A DNA stretch of 5,335 nt from Desulfobacteraceae bacterium (GCA_030615565.1 JAUWZC010000162.1:1-5335); one strand, 5' to 3'; positions 1 to 5,193 are shown, counted from the first letter of the stretch. Numbers and translations are program-made. The notes: generated by a model from the sequence alone, not told the origin.

Positions 1-327
1 CTTTACCACAACGGCCTGCAGTACGGATAACTGACGAAGGGTGTTTCCGGAAAGCAGGGAGACGTGGGAATTCTGGGAGGTGCTGTTCATGGTGCCCATG
101 CAGCACGAGCTCATGGAGGAAGAACAGGAGCAACTACTCTCGAGGGGAATGCGGGGCATGGAAGAATGGTCCCCATTTAGGCCCTGAGCAAATTGGTAAT
201 GGTTTTCATGAGCCTTCTCCTTTTCAAAGGCATGACAGCTCTTGGAGGCCACCCTAACTGAGAGCATCAAAAATAAAAGGGATAAAATCCCTATCAATAT
301 GCGAGATCTAATCATACTGCGTGCCAT
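1..327 (-). CDS. Secreted Cys/Met/His-rich protein, partial (runs off left edge)
   Basis: An open frame of 109 codons reads leftward from ATG 327 to the window edge without a stop. The start is supported by GGAGAG at 340-335, seven bases upstream. Residues 1-28 look like a signal peptide: Arg at 3, 7 and 9, then a hydrophobic run (about 10-24) and VAS. The mature part begins with a His/Glu/Lys-rich stretch (H32, H40, H43, H54) followed by a Ser-rich cluster with C66, C68, C75, C76 and M57, M72, M77, M80. Such residues suit periplasmic soft-metal binding, and the neighbouring locus is a copper ATPase, so a role in copper handling is a reasonable inference. I do not recognise the family. The C-terminus is outside the window. 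Because the adjacent ATPase is decayed, this gene could also be damaged. Confidence 0.55.
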   Translation of the reverse strand, partial: MARSMIRSRILIGILSLLFLMLSVRVASKSCHAFEKEKAHENHYQFAQGLNGDHSSMPRIPLESSCSCSSSMSSCCMGTMNSTSQNSHVSLLSGNTLRQLSVLQAVVVK

Positions 328-353
328 TCCATCACTCTCCCGAAACGTCTCAT
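312..353 (-). other. Possible leader peptide overlapping the start of the secreted-protein gene
   Basis: ATG 353 stands two bases after a strong GGGGAGG ribosome site and opens a 13-codon frame (MRRFGRVMEWHAV) ending at TGA 314-312. It overlaps the first codons of the downstream gene, which starts at 327 in another frame. It could be a translationally coupled leader. Alternatively it may be the original start of the main gene, separated from it by a small frameshift. The sequence does not decide between these. Confidence 0.25.
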
Positions 354-479
354 TTCCTCCCCTTTCAGAACTTCCCCTGCCCCCGCATGCTTGCACGCCC
401 TTCGGAACCTGCCAGAACCGACCACGTCCAAGGGAAGTTTTCCATCTGACTCAGGTTAATAACTTCCTTACTAAATATA

Positions 480-508
480 AGCATAGTATAAAGTCGCTTG
501 CTTGTCAA
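480..508 (-). promoter_or_regulatory. Predicted sigma70 promoter, leftward, TTGACA-N17-TATGCT
   Basis: On the minus strand TTGACA (508-503) is followed after exactly 17 bases by TATGCT (485-480). Transcription would start near 473 and give a leader of about 145 bases before the secreted-protein gene at 327. No palindromic operator overlaps it, so it may be a constitutive partner to the operator-bearing promoter just upstream (564-536). Confidence 0.4.
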
Positions 509-535
509 GAAAACCAAAAAGGGATTTTTTTAGCT

Positions 536-564
536 AAAATACCACAACGTGGTATCCTAGTCAA
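536..564 (-). promoter_or_regulatory. Operator-bearing promoter between the secreted-protein gene and the copper-ATPase locus
   Basis: The 17-bp palindrome ATACCACAACGTGGTAT (539-555, arms ATACCAC and GTGGTAT around AAC) lies in the spacer of a minus-strand promoter. That promoter is TTGACT (564-559), 17 bases, TATTTT (541-536). The layout matches the promoter of the HTH gene at 5165-5193, where the same palindrome recurs with one central base changed. A repressor bound here would block leftward transcription toward the Cys-rich protein. It could also act on a rightward copper-ATPase promoter. The only rightward hexamers I see across the site are poor (TTAGCT 530-535, TATCCT 553-558). Confidence 0.6.
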
Positions 565-611
565 GTGCATTTTGGACAAATTTTCAATTATTTTTGCAAA
601 GGAGCAAAAAA

Positions 612-779
612 ATGGCACGAGAACAAGGTCTGGTTGCCAGGTTATCGATCCGGTTTGCAAAATGGTGTTGAACCCTGCTGAGGCACCAGCGAGTTTTATT
701 TTAGCGAGACAAGGTCTACTATTTCTACCACCCTAAGTGTCGAGTATCTTTTATGAAAGACTCAGAGTGTTACTTGTGA
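612..779 (+). pseudogene. Frameshifted N-terminal YHS domain of the copper-transporting ATPase
   Basis: A well-placed start exists: AAAGGAG at 598-604, seven bases, ATG 612. Reading begins MAREQG, must shift frame near 625-630 to give VIDPVCKMVLNPAEAPASF, then shift back near 697-705 to give RDKVYYFYHPKCRVSFMKD, ending at TGA 777-779. These pieces together are a YHS domain: the DPVC-x-M entry, an aromatic YYF strand, and the second Cys loop. The first Cys of that second loop is replaced by Tyr (YFYHPKC, where the family usually has YFCxxxC). YHS domains sit at the N-terminus of many copper P-type ATPases and bind metal for delivery to the pump. Two frameshifts, an in-frame stop at 702-704 and the lost Cys mark this as decayed, unless the shifts are assembly errors. 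Confidence 0.65.
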
Positions 780-812
780 AGAAATTATCGTTGATGGGAT
801 CCCCTTCCACCT

Positions 813-1829
813 TTGAAACCCCATCAAATTCACCCAGCTCTCACAAAACTGGATACGATTGTCCTGGACAAAACCGGGACCATCACCCTAGGTAAACCCT
901 CTGTTGCCAATGTACTTCTGTTGGACCCTAACCTAAAAAACGAAGAAGAGCTCCTGAGAATAGGGGCCTCGGTGGAAAGGGGCTCTGAACATCCCCTGGG
1001 AAAGGCCATAGTCAAGGAGGCGGAAAAGAGCGGGATTGATCTTTTTGAACCAGATGCCTTCAAGGCCTTGAGGGGATTGGGAGTGCAGGCAAAAATAAAC
1101 GGGCAGGAAGTCCTGGTGGGAAAGCCCAATTGGTTTGATGAGATGGGCATTAACTTTGATGATGCAAAAGATCAGGTGCGCTCTTTGCAGGATGAAGGAA
1201 AGACGGTGATGATGGTAATGGTTGATAAAAAACTTGCAGGCCTTATAGCTGTAGCAGATACGGTAAAGCCCGAGTCAGGAGAGGCCATTAAAGAACTTCA
1301 CGAGCAGAATCTGAAGGTGGTCATGCTTACAGGGGATAACACACAGACTGCCAGGGCAATCGCCTCAGAAGTGAATATTGATCAGATAGTTGCAGAGGTG
1401 AGGCCTGAGGAAAAATCTGCAAAAATCAAAGGACTCCAGGATAAGGGTGAGAAAGTCGGGATGGTTGGTGATGGCATCAATGATGCCCCGGCACTCGCAC
1501 AGGCCGATGTGGGCCTTGCTATTGGCACTGGAACCGATGTGGCCATAGAGACTGGAGATGTAATTCTAGCAAGTGGGGACCTCACCGGAGTACCAAAGGC
1601 GATTAAACTCAGCAGGGCCACTATGAGAACTATGAGGCAGAACTTGTTCTGGGCCTTTTTTTATAATGTGATGCTCATTCCGGTGGCTGCTGGCATTTTG
1701 TATTCTTTTGAATTTCTCCCGGGATTCCTGCGACAACTGCACCCCATCCTGGCAGCATTGGCCATGGCCATGAGCAGCATAACAGTTGTTTCCAATAGTC
1801 TTCTTCTTTACAGGGCAAAGATAGAATAG
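813..1829 (+). CDS. copA: Copper-translocating P1B-type ATPase, catalytic half only (probable pseudogene remnant)
   Basis: This is the C-terminal half of a Cu+ pump (full family members are about 700-850 residues; here 338). The phosphorylation motif DKTGT (Asp19), the P1B nucleotide-domain motif SEHPL (58-62), TGDN (173-176), and GDGINDAP (219-226) are all intact. Two final membrane helices follow, with YN at 284-285 and MxxSS at 318-322, the Cu+-selective P1B-1 signature. The six upstream helices and actuator domain are absent. The homology begins abruptly at about residue 9 (ALTKLDTIV), just after the broken YHS domain and two stops, so an internal deletion probably joined the two. The only in-frame start is TTG 813 with no visible Shine-Dalgarno, so translation is doubtful. 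Without the membrane core it cannot transport. The assignment to a copper ATPase is firm; functionality is not. Confidence 0.85.
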   Translation: MKPHQIHPALTKLDTIVLDKTGTITLGKPSVANVLLLDPNLKNEEELLRIGASVERGSEHPLGKAIVKEAEKSGIDLFEPDAFKALRGLGVQAKINGQEVLVGKPNWFDEMGINFDDAKDQVRSLQDEGKTVMMVMVDKKLAGLIAVADTVKPESGEAIKELHEQNLKVVMLTGDNTQTARAIASEVNIDQIVAEVRPEEKSAKIKGLQDKGEKVGMVGDGINDAPALAQADVGLAIGTGTDVAIETGDVILASGDLTGVPKAIKLSRATMRTMRQNLFWAFFYNVMLIPVAAGILYSFEFLPGFLRQLHPILAALAMAMSSITVVSNSLLLYRAKIE

Positions 1830-1971
1830 CGGTCTTAGGTTCACAGAATCCCCAATGATGCCAATATTGTCATTGAACAAGGCAGAAGGACTTTACGCAG
1901 AGGGCAGAAATTTGAGCTGATTAATTTCCCTCTTTGCATTTTTATCCCTTCTGAATACTCAGCTAAATTTC

Positions 1972-2056
1972 GGCTAACTTATTGCGCATAAAAGAAGTTC
2001 GCCTGTAATGGCGAATTTGGAGAAATCTTTGATTTCCCTTTTATCCGCTGTTAGGC
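1972..2056 (+). repeat. attC-like palindromic repeat, copy 1
   Basis: An imperfect dyad of about 85 bases runs from GGCTAAC (1972-1978) to GTTAGGC (2050-2056). Inside, ATAAAAG (1988-1994) pairs with CTTTTAT (2038-2044). Two inner hairpins are visible: TTCGCC/GGCGAA (1998-2015) and AAATC/GATTT (2023-2035). The right end fits the integron attC core GTTRRRY, while the left end misses RYYYAAC by one base. It shares the TTTTATCCGC block and the inner GC hairpin with the copies at 2775-2854 and 4465-4553. It begins about 140 bases after the copper-ATPase remnant and marks the left edge of the AT-rich cassette block. Confidence 0.5.
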
Positions 2057-2095
2057 ACTGTTTTGCTTTTCGATTATTATAATCAACTCTCATTC

Positions 2096-2545
2096 TTAAA
2101 GACGATATTTAAAGATACAGCAATCATCACCACACATCAGTTTCTTTGGGCGTTTCATTCTGATCTCTGGATTTAATGCCTTATTCATCTCTGGATCCAT
2201 ATCACACACTAACTTCTCTCCAATATCAGTGGCTTTGAGTTCCCTATAGGTTTCTGCATACCAACATCTGTTTATCTTGACTTCAAGTTCCTTTTTGCTT
2301 CTCTTCACCACTTTAAAATCAATAATTCGATCAATTCCTTCAAAATCTACAAAGATAATTTCAAAAAATCTCTGCATATTAACAGGGAGCTCCTTTTTAT
2401 ATTTTTCACAAATACGAGGTCTCATTAGTTTTTTCTTTGCCTCTGCAGCAATTTCAATAACCTTATCCCCAAAACGATTTCGCAATGTTTTTAAAATACG
2501 GACTCGTTCTTCTATGTATTTTTTTTCTAAGTCAAGGCCTTCCAT
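2096..2545 (-). CDS. L-2-amino-thiazoline-4-carboxylic acid hydrolase-like protein
   Basis: A 149-residue leftward protein. Its C-terminal half carries the conserved pattern of the ATC-hydrolase family (Pfam ATC_hydrolase): RCWYAETYRELKATDIG (93-109), CDMDPEM (114-120), LNPEIRMKRPKKLMCGDDCC (124-143), then an aromatic end. C94, E98, D117 and the GDDCC group are retained. The named family member opens the thiazoline ring of ATC on the bacterial route to L-cysteine, but most homologues are uncharacterised, so the substrate here is unknown. The N-terminal third is charged and helical. ATG 2545 has no clear Shine-Dalgarno. The gene is opposite in strand to the other cassette-block genes and lies between the attC-like copies at 1972-2056 and 2775-2854, ending about 40 bases from the former. 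The family call is good; the role is open. Confidence 0.75.
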   Translation of the reverse strand: MEGLDLEKKYIEERVRILKTLRNRFGDKVIEIAAEAKKKLMRPRICEKYKKELPVNMQRFFEIIFVDFEGIDRIIDFKVVKRSKKELEVKINRCWYAETYRELKATDIGEKLVCDMDPEMNKALNPEIRMKRPKKLMCGDDCCIFKYRL

Positions 2546-2570
2546 ATACTATCGAGAATTAAATGTTTAA

Positions 2571-2741
2571 TTTGAGAGGCAAAATATTTCATCCGATGTT
2601 TCCAGGGAAAATTTTTGGGAATCATGGTATATTACTTGGTTAATATATGCTCCTGATTGGTCAAAAGGGCATGGAGTTTTTTTCTATAATTTTATTATTC
2701 CTGGTTGGGCAAAATGGTACGATATTTACGAGAACTTGTAA
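2571..2741 (+). pseudogene. Orphan C-terminal reading frame without a start codon
   Basis: Between the ATC-hydrolase-like gene and the next repeat, a frame stays open for 56 codons from just after TAA 2568-2570 to TAA 2739-2741. It has no ATG and no upstream GTG or TTG usable as a start. The translation looks protein-like: rich in Trp, Tyr and Phe, including ENFWESWYITWLIYAPDWSK and a downstream PGWAKWYDIYENL end. I do not recognise a family. It is probably the tail of a gene whose 5' part was lost when its left neighbour arrived. Its stop lies 33 bases before the attC-like site at 2775-2854, the usual position of a cassette gene relative to its own attC. A chance open frame in AT-rich DNA is possible. 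Confidence 0.35.
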
Positions 2742-2774
2742 AGATTACAGATAGCAGGTTAACCACGCCACCTC

Positions 2775-2854
2775 ATTTAACAAAGCATTTACGGCTTCGT
2801 TTCACATCGCCCAAATTGCCTTCGGCAACTTCTTTTATCCACAAAACGTTAGGC
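2775..2854 (+). repeat. attC-like repeat, copy 2
   Basis: About 80 bases from ATTTAAC (2775-2781, fits RYYYAAC) to GTTAGGC (2848-2854, fits GTTRRRY), the two terminal core boxes of an integron attC site. Inside is the hairpin TTGCC-TTC-GGCAA (2816-2828). It shares CGCCCAAATT (2808-2817) and TTCTTTTATCC (2830-2840) with copy 4 at the same spacing around the hairpin. The left and right arms pair less well than in copy 1. The nitroreductase start lies 35 bases beyond the right core box. Confidence 0.5.
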
Positions 2855-2889
2855 GAAATTAATCTCTTTCAATGCAAGGAGGATTCGTT

Positions 2890-3435
2890 ATGGAATTTAC
2901 GGATGTTATAAAATCGCGTAGAAGTATTCGCAGATTTAGTGACCGAGAGGTAGAGGACGAAAAGATAAAGCAAATCCTTGAATGTGGAAGATTGGCACCT
3001 TCTTGGGCTAATAAGCAATGTTGGAGTTTTATCATAGTTAGGGACAAAGAAAAAATTGAATCATTATCCCAAGCAGCTGGTATGATAAATAGTTGGCTTA
3101 AAAAAGTACCAATCATCATTGTAGCCTGTGGTGACCCTAAATTGAGTGGTATTCGCAGTGGTATAGAATATTTCATGGTGGATGTAGCCATAGCTATGGA
3201 ACATTTTATTTTAGCGGCTGCCAATTTGGGACTTGGAAGTTGCTGGGTTGGCTCTTTTGATGAGAATAGAATAAAAGAGGTTTTAGAAATACCTAATAAC
3301 ATGAGGGTTGTAGCTATAACTCCCATTGGTTATCCTGTTAAAAAAGCGGGGATAAAGGAAAATATAACAAGATTTATAGTTCAAAGCAAAAAAAGGAAAC
3401 CTTTGAACGAAATTGTTCACTATGATAGATGGTAA
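2890..3435 (+). CDS. Nitroreductase family FMN-dependent oxidoreductase
   Basis: A 181-residue cytoplasmic flavoenzyme, the normal length for a compact nitroreductase, which uses FMN and NAD(P)H to reduce nitro groups, quinones or similar acceptors. Visible family features are the N-terminal phosphate-binding SRRSIRRF (9-16), APSWANKQCWSF (36-47) at the flavin site, the long helix AMEHFILAAANLGLGSCWVG (102-121) and PIGYP (145-149). ATG 2890 is chosen over ATG 2872 because AAGGAGG (2876-2882) precedes it by seven bases and the family N-terminus then starts properly. The gene stands alone, without a recognisable own promoter, between attC-like copies 2 and 3, as expected for a cassette gene read from outside. 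It is AT-richer than the copper-ATPase remnant. The physiological substrate cannot be told from sequence. Confidence 0.93.
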   Translation: MEFTDVIKSRRSIRRFSDREVEDEKIKQILECGRLAPSWANKQCWSFIIVRDKEKIESLSQAAGMINSWLKKVPIIIVACGDPKLSGIRSGIEYFMVDVAIAMEHFILAAANLGLGSCWVGSFDENRIKEVLEIPNNMRVVAITPIGYPVKKAGIKENITRFIVQSKKRKPLNEIVHYDRW

Positions 3436-3470
3436 ATATCAAGAGTTTTATGATAGGAATAATGAAACGT

Positions 3471-3598
3471 GTAACTGTGTATCTGGCTTCGTGCCTTTCC
3501 GAAGGAATCCGATTGGATTCCCTCGGAATCTTATCGGATCGGCACTCCGCCCGAATCCAGCCTTAAGGCTGAACTTCAGATACGCTCAGAACGATTAC
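3471..3598 (+). repeat. Long nested-palindrome repeat, attC-like copy 3
   Basis: This fills the nitroreductase-methyltransferase gap. The outer arms are GTAA (3471-3474) with TTAC (3595-3598), and TATCTG (3480-3485) with CAGATA (3577-3582). Inside, GTGCC (3491-3495) pairs with GGCAC (3541-3545) around the hairpin GGAATCC-GATT-GGATTCC (3504-3521), and AGCCTTAAGGCT (3559-3570) is a further palindrome. The right end, AACGATTACGC, resembles AACGTTAGGC of copy 2 with changes. At about 128 bases it is longer than copies 1, 2 and 4. It could be a long or decayed attC, or a hairpin element inserted into one. It has no T-run typical of a terminator. Confidence 0.4.
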
Positions 3599-3634
3599 GC
3601 CATTTTCAGGTCTTATTTATGGAGGTGAAAAAAT

Positions 3635-4432
3635 ATGAATGAAGAAAAACGAAAACCAACAATGGAGGACATACTGGAATTGTCAGGAATAGACCTTCTA
3701 CATCCCGGTGGTTTCGACATTACAAAAAGGATAGGTGAAATTGTGGAGATGCGAGGAAAGAAGGTATTGGATGTGGCTTGCGGAAGGGGCAGTTTGCCAT
3801 GTTATTATGCCAAGAGTTTTAGAGCAAAAATATTTGGAGTAGATTTAAATCCCGAAATGATAGAATCCTCCGTTGAAAAAGCAAGAAGAGAAGATGTCGA
3901 GAATTTAACAGAATTCAAGGTGGCCGATGCACTTACACTACCCTTTAAAGATAACTCATTCGATGTAGTGATAAATGAGTGTGCTGTGGGCTTAACTTCA
4001 GATCCTCAAAAATGTTTAAACGAAATGGCAAGGGTGACAAAGACCGGTGGCGATATTGTTATACATGAAAGCGCTTGGTTAAAGGAAATATCAAAAGAGG
4101 AAAAAGTAGATATAGCAGGAAGACTTGGCACCGTTCCATATACACTGTCTGAGTGGAAGGAGATGATGGAAAAAGCAGGGTTAATGCATCTCTGGACTGA
4201 AGATTGGTCTGGGTTGGAAAACATATACAAGATAAGATATGATAGAAAAATGAAAAACTTAAATGACATGTTCAGCCTTTGGGAAAAAATCGCGATTATT
4301 TTTCCGAGGGTAATCTCCAAATATGGAATTAAAGGTATCTTCCATGCTTATAATTCAGCACAAAGGATAAATCCGCTTTATTCCGATGAAACACTCGGAT
4401 ACTTCCTTATAAGAGGCCAAAAATCTTTATGA
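3635..4432 (+). CDS. Class I SAM-dependent methyltransferase
   Basis: A 265-residue soluble protein with the Rossmann methyltransferase core. Motif I KKVLDVACGRG (42-52) binds SAM, GVDLNPEMI (68-76) supplies the acidic residue Asp70 for the ribose, ADALTLPFKDNSFDVVINE (97-115) covers motifs II and post-II, and a KTGGDIVIHE strand follows. The N-terminal LLHPGGFDIT lead is seen in small-molecule (UbiE/tocopherol-like, type 11) methyltransferases. The C-terminal 100 residues are an aromatic, basic region that probably shapes the substrate pocket, so the acceptor is unknown. ATG 3635 has GGAGGTG (3621-3627) seven bases upstream. It is a lone gene between attC-like copies 3 and 4 in the same direction as the nitroreductase. 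Nothing shows that the two act together. The fold assignment is secure. Confidence 0.93.
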   Translation: MNEEKRKPTMEDILELSGIDLLHPGGFDITKRIGEIVEMRGKKVLDVACGRGSLPCYYAKSFRAKIFGVDLNPEMIESSVEKARREDVENLTEFKVADALTLPFKDNSFDVVINECAVGLTSDPQKCLNEMARVTKTGGDIVIHESAWLKEISKEEKVDIAGRLGTVPYTLSEWKEMMEKAGLMHLWTEDWSGLENIYKIRYDRKMKNLNDMFSLWEKIAIIFPRVISKYGIKGIFHAYNSAQRINPLYSDETLGYFLIRGQKSL

Positions 4433-4464
4433 GCCCAGAAAACACGCTCACTATCATTCGCTGG

Positions 4465-4553
4465 TGGATACAGCAGATAAAATACGGTGGTATGGACCTT
4501 CGCCCAAATTCGCCTATTGGCGAAATTCTTTTATCCGCAATACATTATTCGCC
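4465..4553 (+). repeat. attC-like repeat, copy 4 (degenerate ends)
   Basis: The imperfect dyad has GATAAAA (within 4468-4485) on the left facing TTTTATCCGC (4529-4538) on the right. Around the hairpin TTCGCC-TATT-GGCGAA (4509-4524) it shares CGCCCAAATT (4501-4510) and TTCTTTTATCC (4526-4536) with copy 2. The expected right core box appears as CATTATTCGCC instead of GTTAGGC, and no clean left core box is seen. It follows the methyltransferase stop by about 30 bases, the position expected for that gene's attC. Confidence 0.45.
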
Positions 4554-4562
4554 AATGCGGGT

Positions 4563-4694
4563 ATGAAAGGAGAAAAAGATCAAGAAAGATTTTTAGTATT
4601 GGCGACCGGGTTTGTTTTTGCTTTAGGGTATGAGCATAAGGAAAATAAAGTAGAAAGATTTATTGGGGAATTAAAAGATAATTTGCCACGGTAG
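4563..4694 (+). CDS. Very small hypothetical protein
   Basis: A 43-residue frame starting MKGEKDQERFLVLATGFVFALG, then a charged tail ending in KDNLPR. The frame is open back to GTG 4464, but codons before 4563 fall inside palindromic repeat copy 4 and look like translated repeat, so the internal ATG is preferred. It lacks a convincing Shine-Dalgarno, although AAAGGAG occurs just inside the frame at 4567-4573. It has one short hydrophobic stretch (about 11-21) and no recognised domain. It may be a tiny cassette gene, or the tail of a gene cut by the repeat. It ends 44 bases before the convergent HTH gene. Confidence 0.35.
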   Translation: MKGEKDQERFLVLATGFVFALGYEHKENKVERFIGELKDNLPR

Positions 4695-4738
4695 CATTAG
4701 GACTTATAGGATATATTGGATGCCCTCCATTTTTGAGG

Positions 4739-5113
4739 CTACAGCAAAGAAACCAAAACCTCACACGATCGGCAAATTTTCATCTTTTCCTGCCAATTCT
4801 TCTGAACCGTGCCTTCACAAATGGTACCGTTAATAAACCAACAGAGTCTTCCAGCATGGAACTCCCAGGCCGGACATTGTTTCTTGCGCTCAGAAGGACA
4901 CTTCTTAATAACCCAGCATGTCTTAAGGCCTTTATTGTGCCCCCTCATCCTGGAGAGTAAGAAAAGAATCTGCCGCTCCGCATGGGCTGGCACCGATCGC
5001 CATCCCTGCTCGTAGCTGTGTACAGCCTTTAGAGAAGTGCCCAAAAGTTCAGCCAGTTGTTTCTGTGTCTTACCCAGCTTTTTGCGGGTCTGGAAAAACT
5101 TCTCACTGTCCAT
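4739..5113 (-). CDS. XRE-type helix-turn-helix regulator with C-terminal two-CW cysteine-rich domain
   Basis: A 124-residue leftward protein. Residues 5-53 form an XRE/Cro-type helix-turn-helix: TRKKLGKTQKQLAELLGTS (9-27) with recognition helix LKAVHSYEQGWRSVP (28-42). Residues 66-120 are a two-CW domain: CW at 66-67 and 91-92, further Cys at 72, 80, 99, 114 and 117, and NWQEKM before C114. Seven Cys suggest metal, heme or redox sensing, making this a one-component sensor-repressor; that role is inferred. ATG 5113 is preferred over ATG 5176 because GGAGG (5123-5119) lies five bases upstream. The longer form would also begin inside the operator-bearing promoter. That operator implies autoregulation, and a matching operator at 539-555 ties it to the secreted Cys-rich protein and copper-ATPase locus. 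Confidence 0.9.
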   Translation of the reverse strand: MDSEKFFQTRKKLGKTQKQLAELLGTSLKAVHSYEQGWRSVPAHAERQILFLLSRMRGHNKGLKTCWVIKKCPSERKKQCPAWEFHAGRLCWFINGTICEGTVQKNWQEKMKICRSCEVLVSLL

Positions 5114-5164
5114 AGGCGCCTCCAATAACGTTTTGTTTGAATACATACTGAAAAAACTTTGTAT

Positions 5165-5193
5165 AAAATACCACAATGTGGTATATTTGTCAA
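5165..5193 (-). promoter_or_regulatory. Autoregulatory promoter-operator of the two-CW HTH gene
   Basis: On the minus strand TTGACA (5193-5188), 17 bases, then TATTTT (5170-5165) form a good sigma70 promoter about 45 bases ahead of the HTH gene's RBS. The palindrome ATACCACAATGTGGTAT (5168-5184, arms 5168-5174 and 5178-5184) fills the spacer and overlaps the -10. A protein bound there would exclude RNA polymerase. The same palindrome sits in the same place relative to the hexamers at 536-564. Confidence 0.7.

Noticed and set aside
365..484. Leftward 39-codon frame from ATG 484 inside the leader
   Set aside because: It begins inside the predicted -10 of the nearer promoter, has no Shine-Dalgarno, and its product is unremarkable.
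242..736. The 164-codon rightward open frame as a single gene
   Set aside because: Most of it lies antisense to the signal-peptide gene and its leader and looks non-coding. Only the end (about 630-697) is real, as the middle part of the broken YHS domain. Its start is not preceded by a ribosome site.
1853..1875. Hairpin CAATGA/TCATTG after the copper-ATPase stop as a terminator
   Set aside because: The stem is short and A/T-rich and no T-run follows, so it is not convincing as an intrinsic terminator.
830..1880. Leftward frames opposite the copper ATPase (830-1150, 1382-1621, 1566-1880)
   Set aside because: They are antisense shadows of a region with strong P-type ATPase motifs on the other strand and have no domain or RBS support.
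2859..4320. Leftward frames opposite the nitroreductase and methyltransferase (2859-3326, 4006-4320), and the rightward frame 3413-3628
   Set aside because: The first two are shadows of well-supported enzymes. The third is a translation of the nested palindromic repeat.
4487..4493. A further GTGGTAT operator half-site near repeat copy 4
   Set aside because: Only one arm is present, with no matching ATACCAC at the right distance and no promoter around it; a 7-mer is expected by chance.
4733..5015. Rightward frames 4733-4960 and 4809-5015
   Set aside because: They are antisense to the two-CW HTH gene, whose motifs, RBS and promoter are clear.
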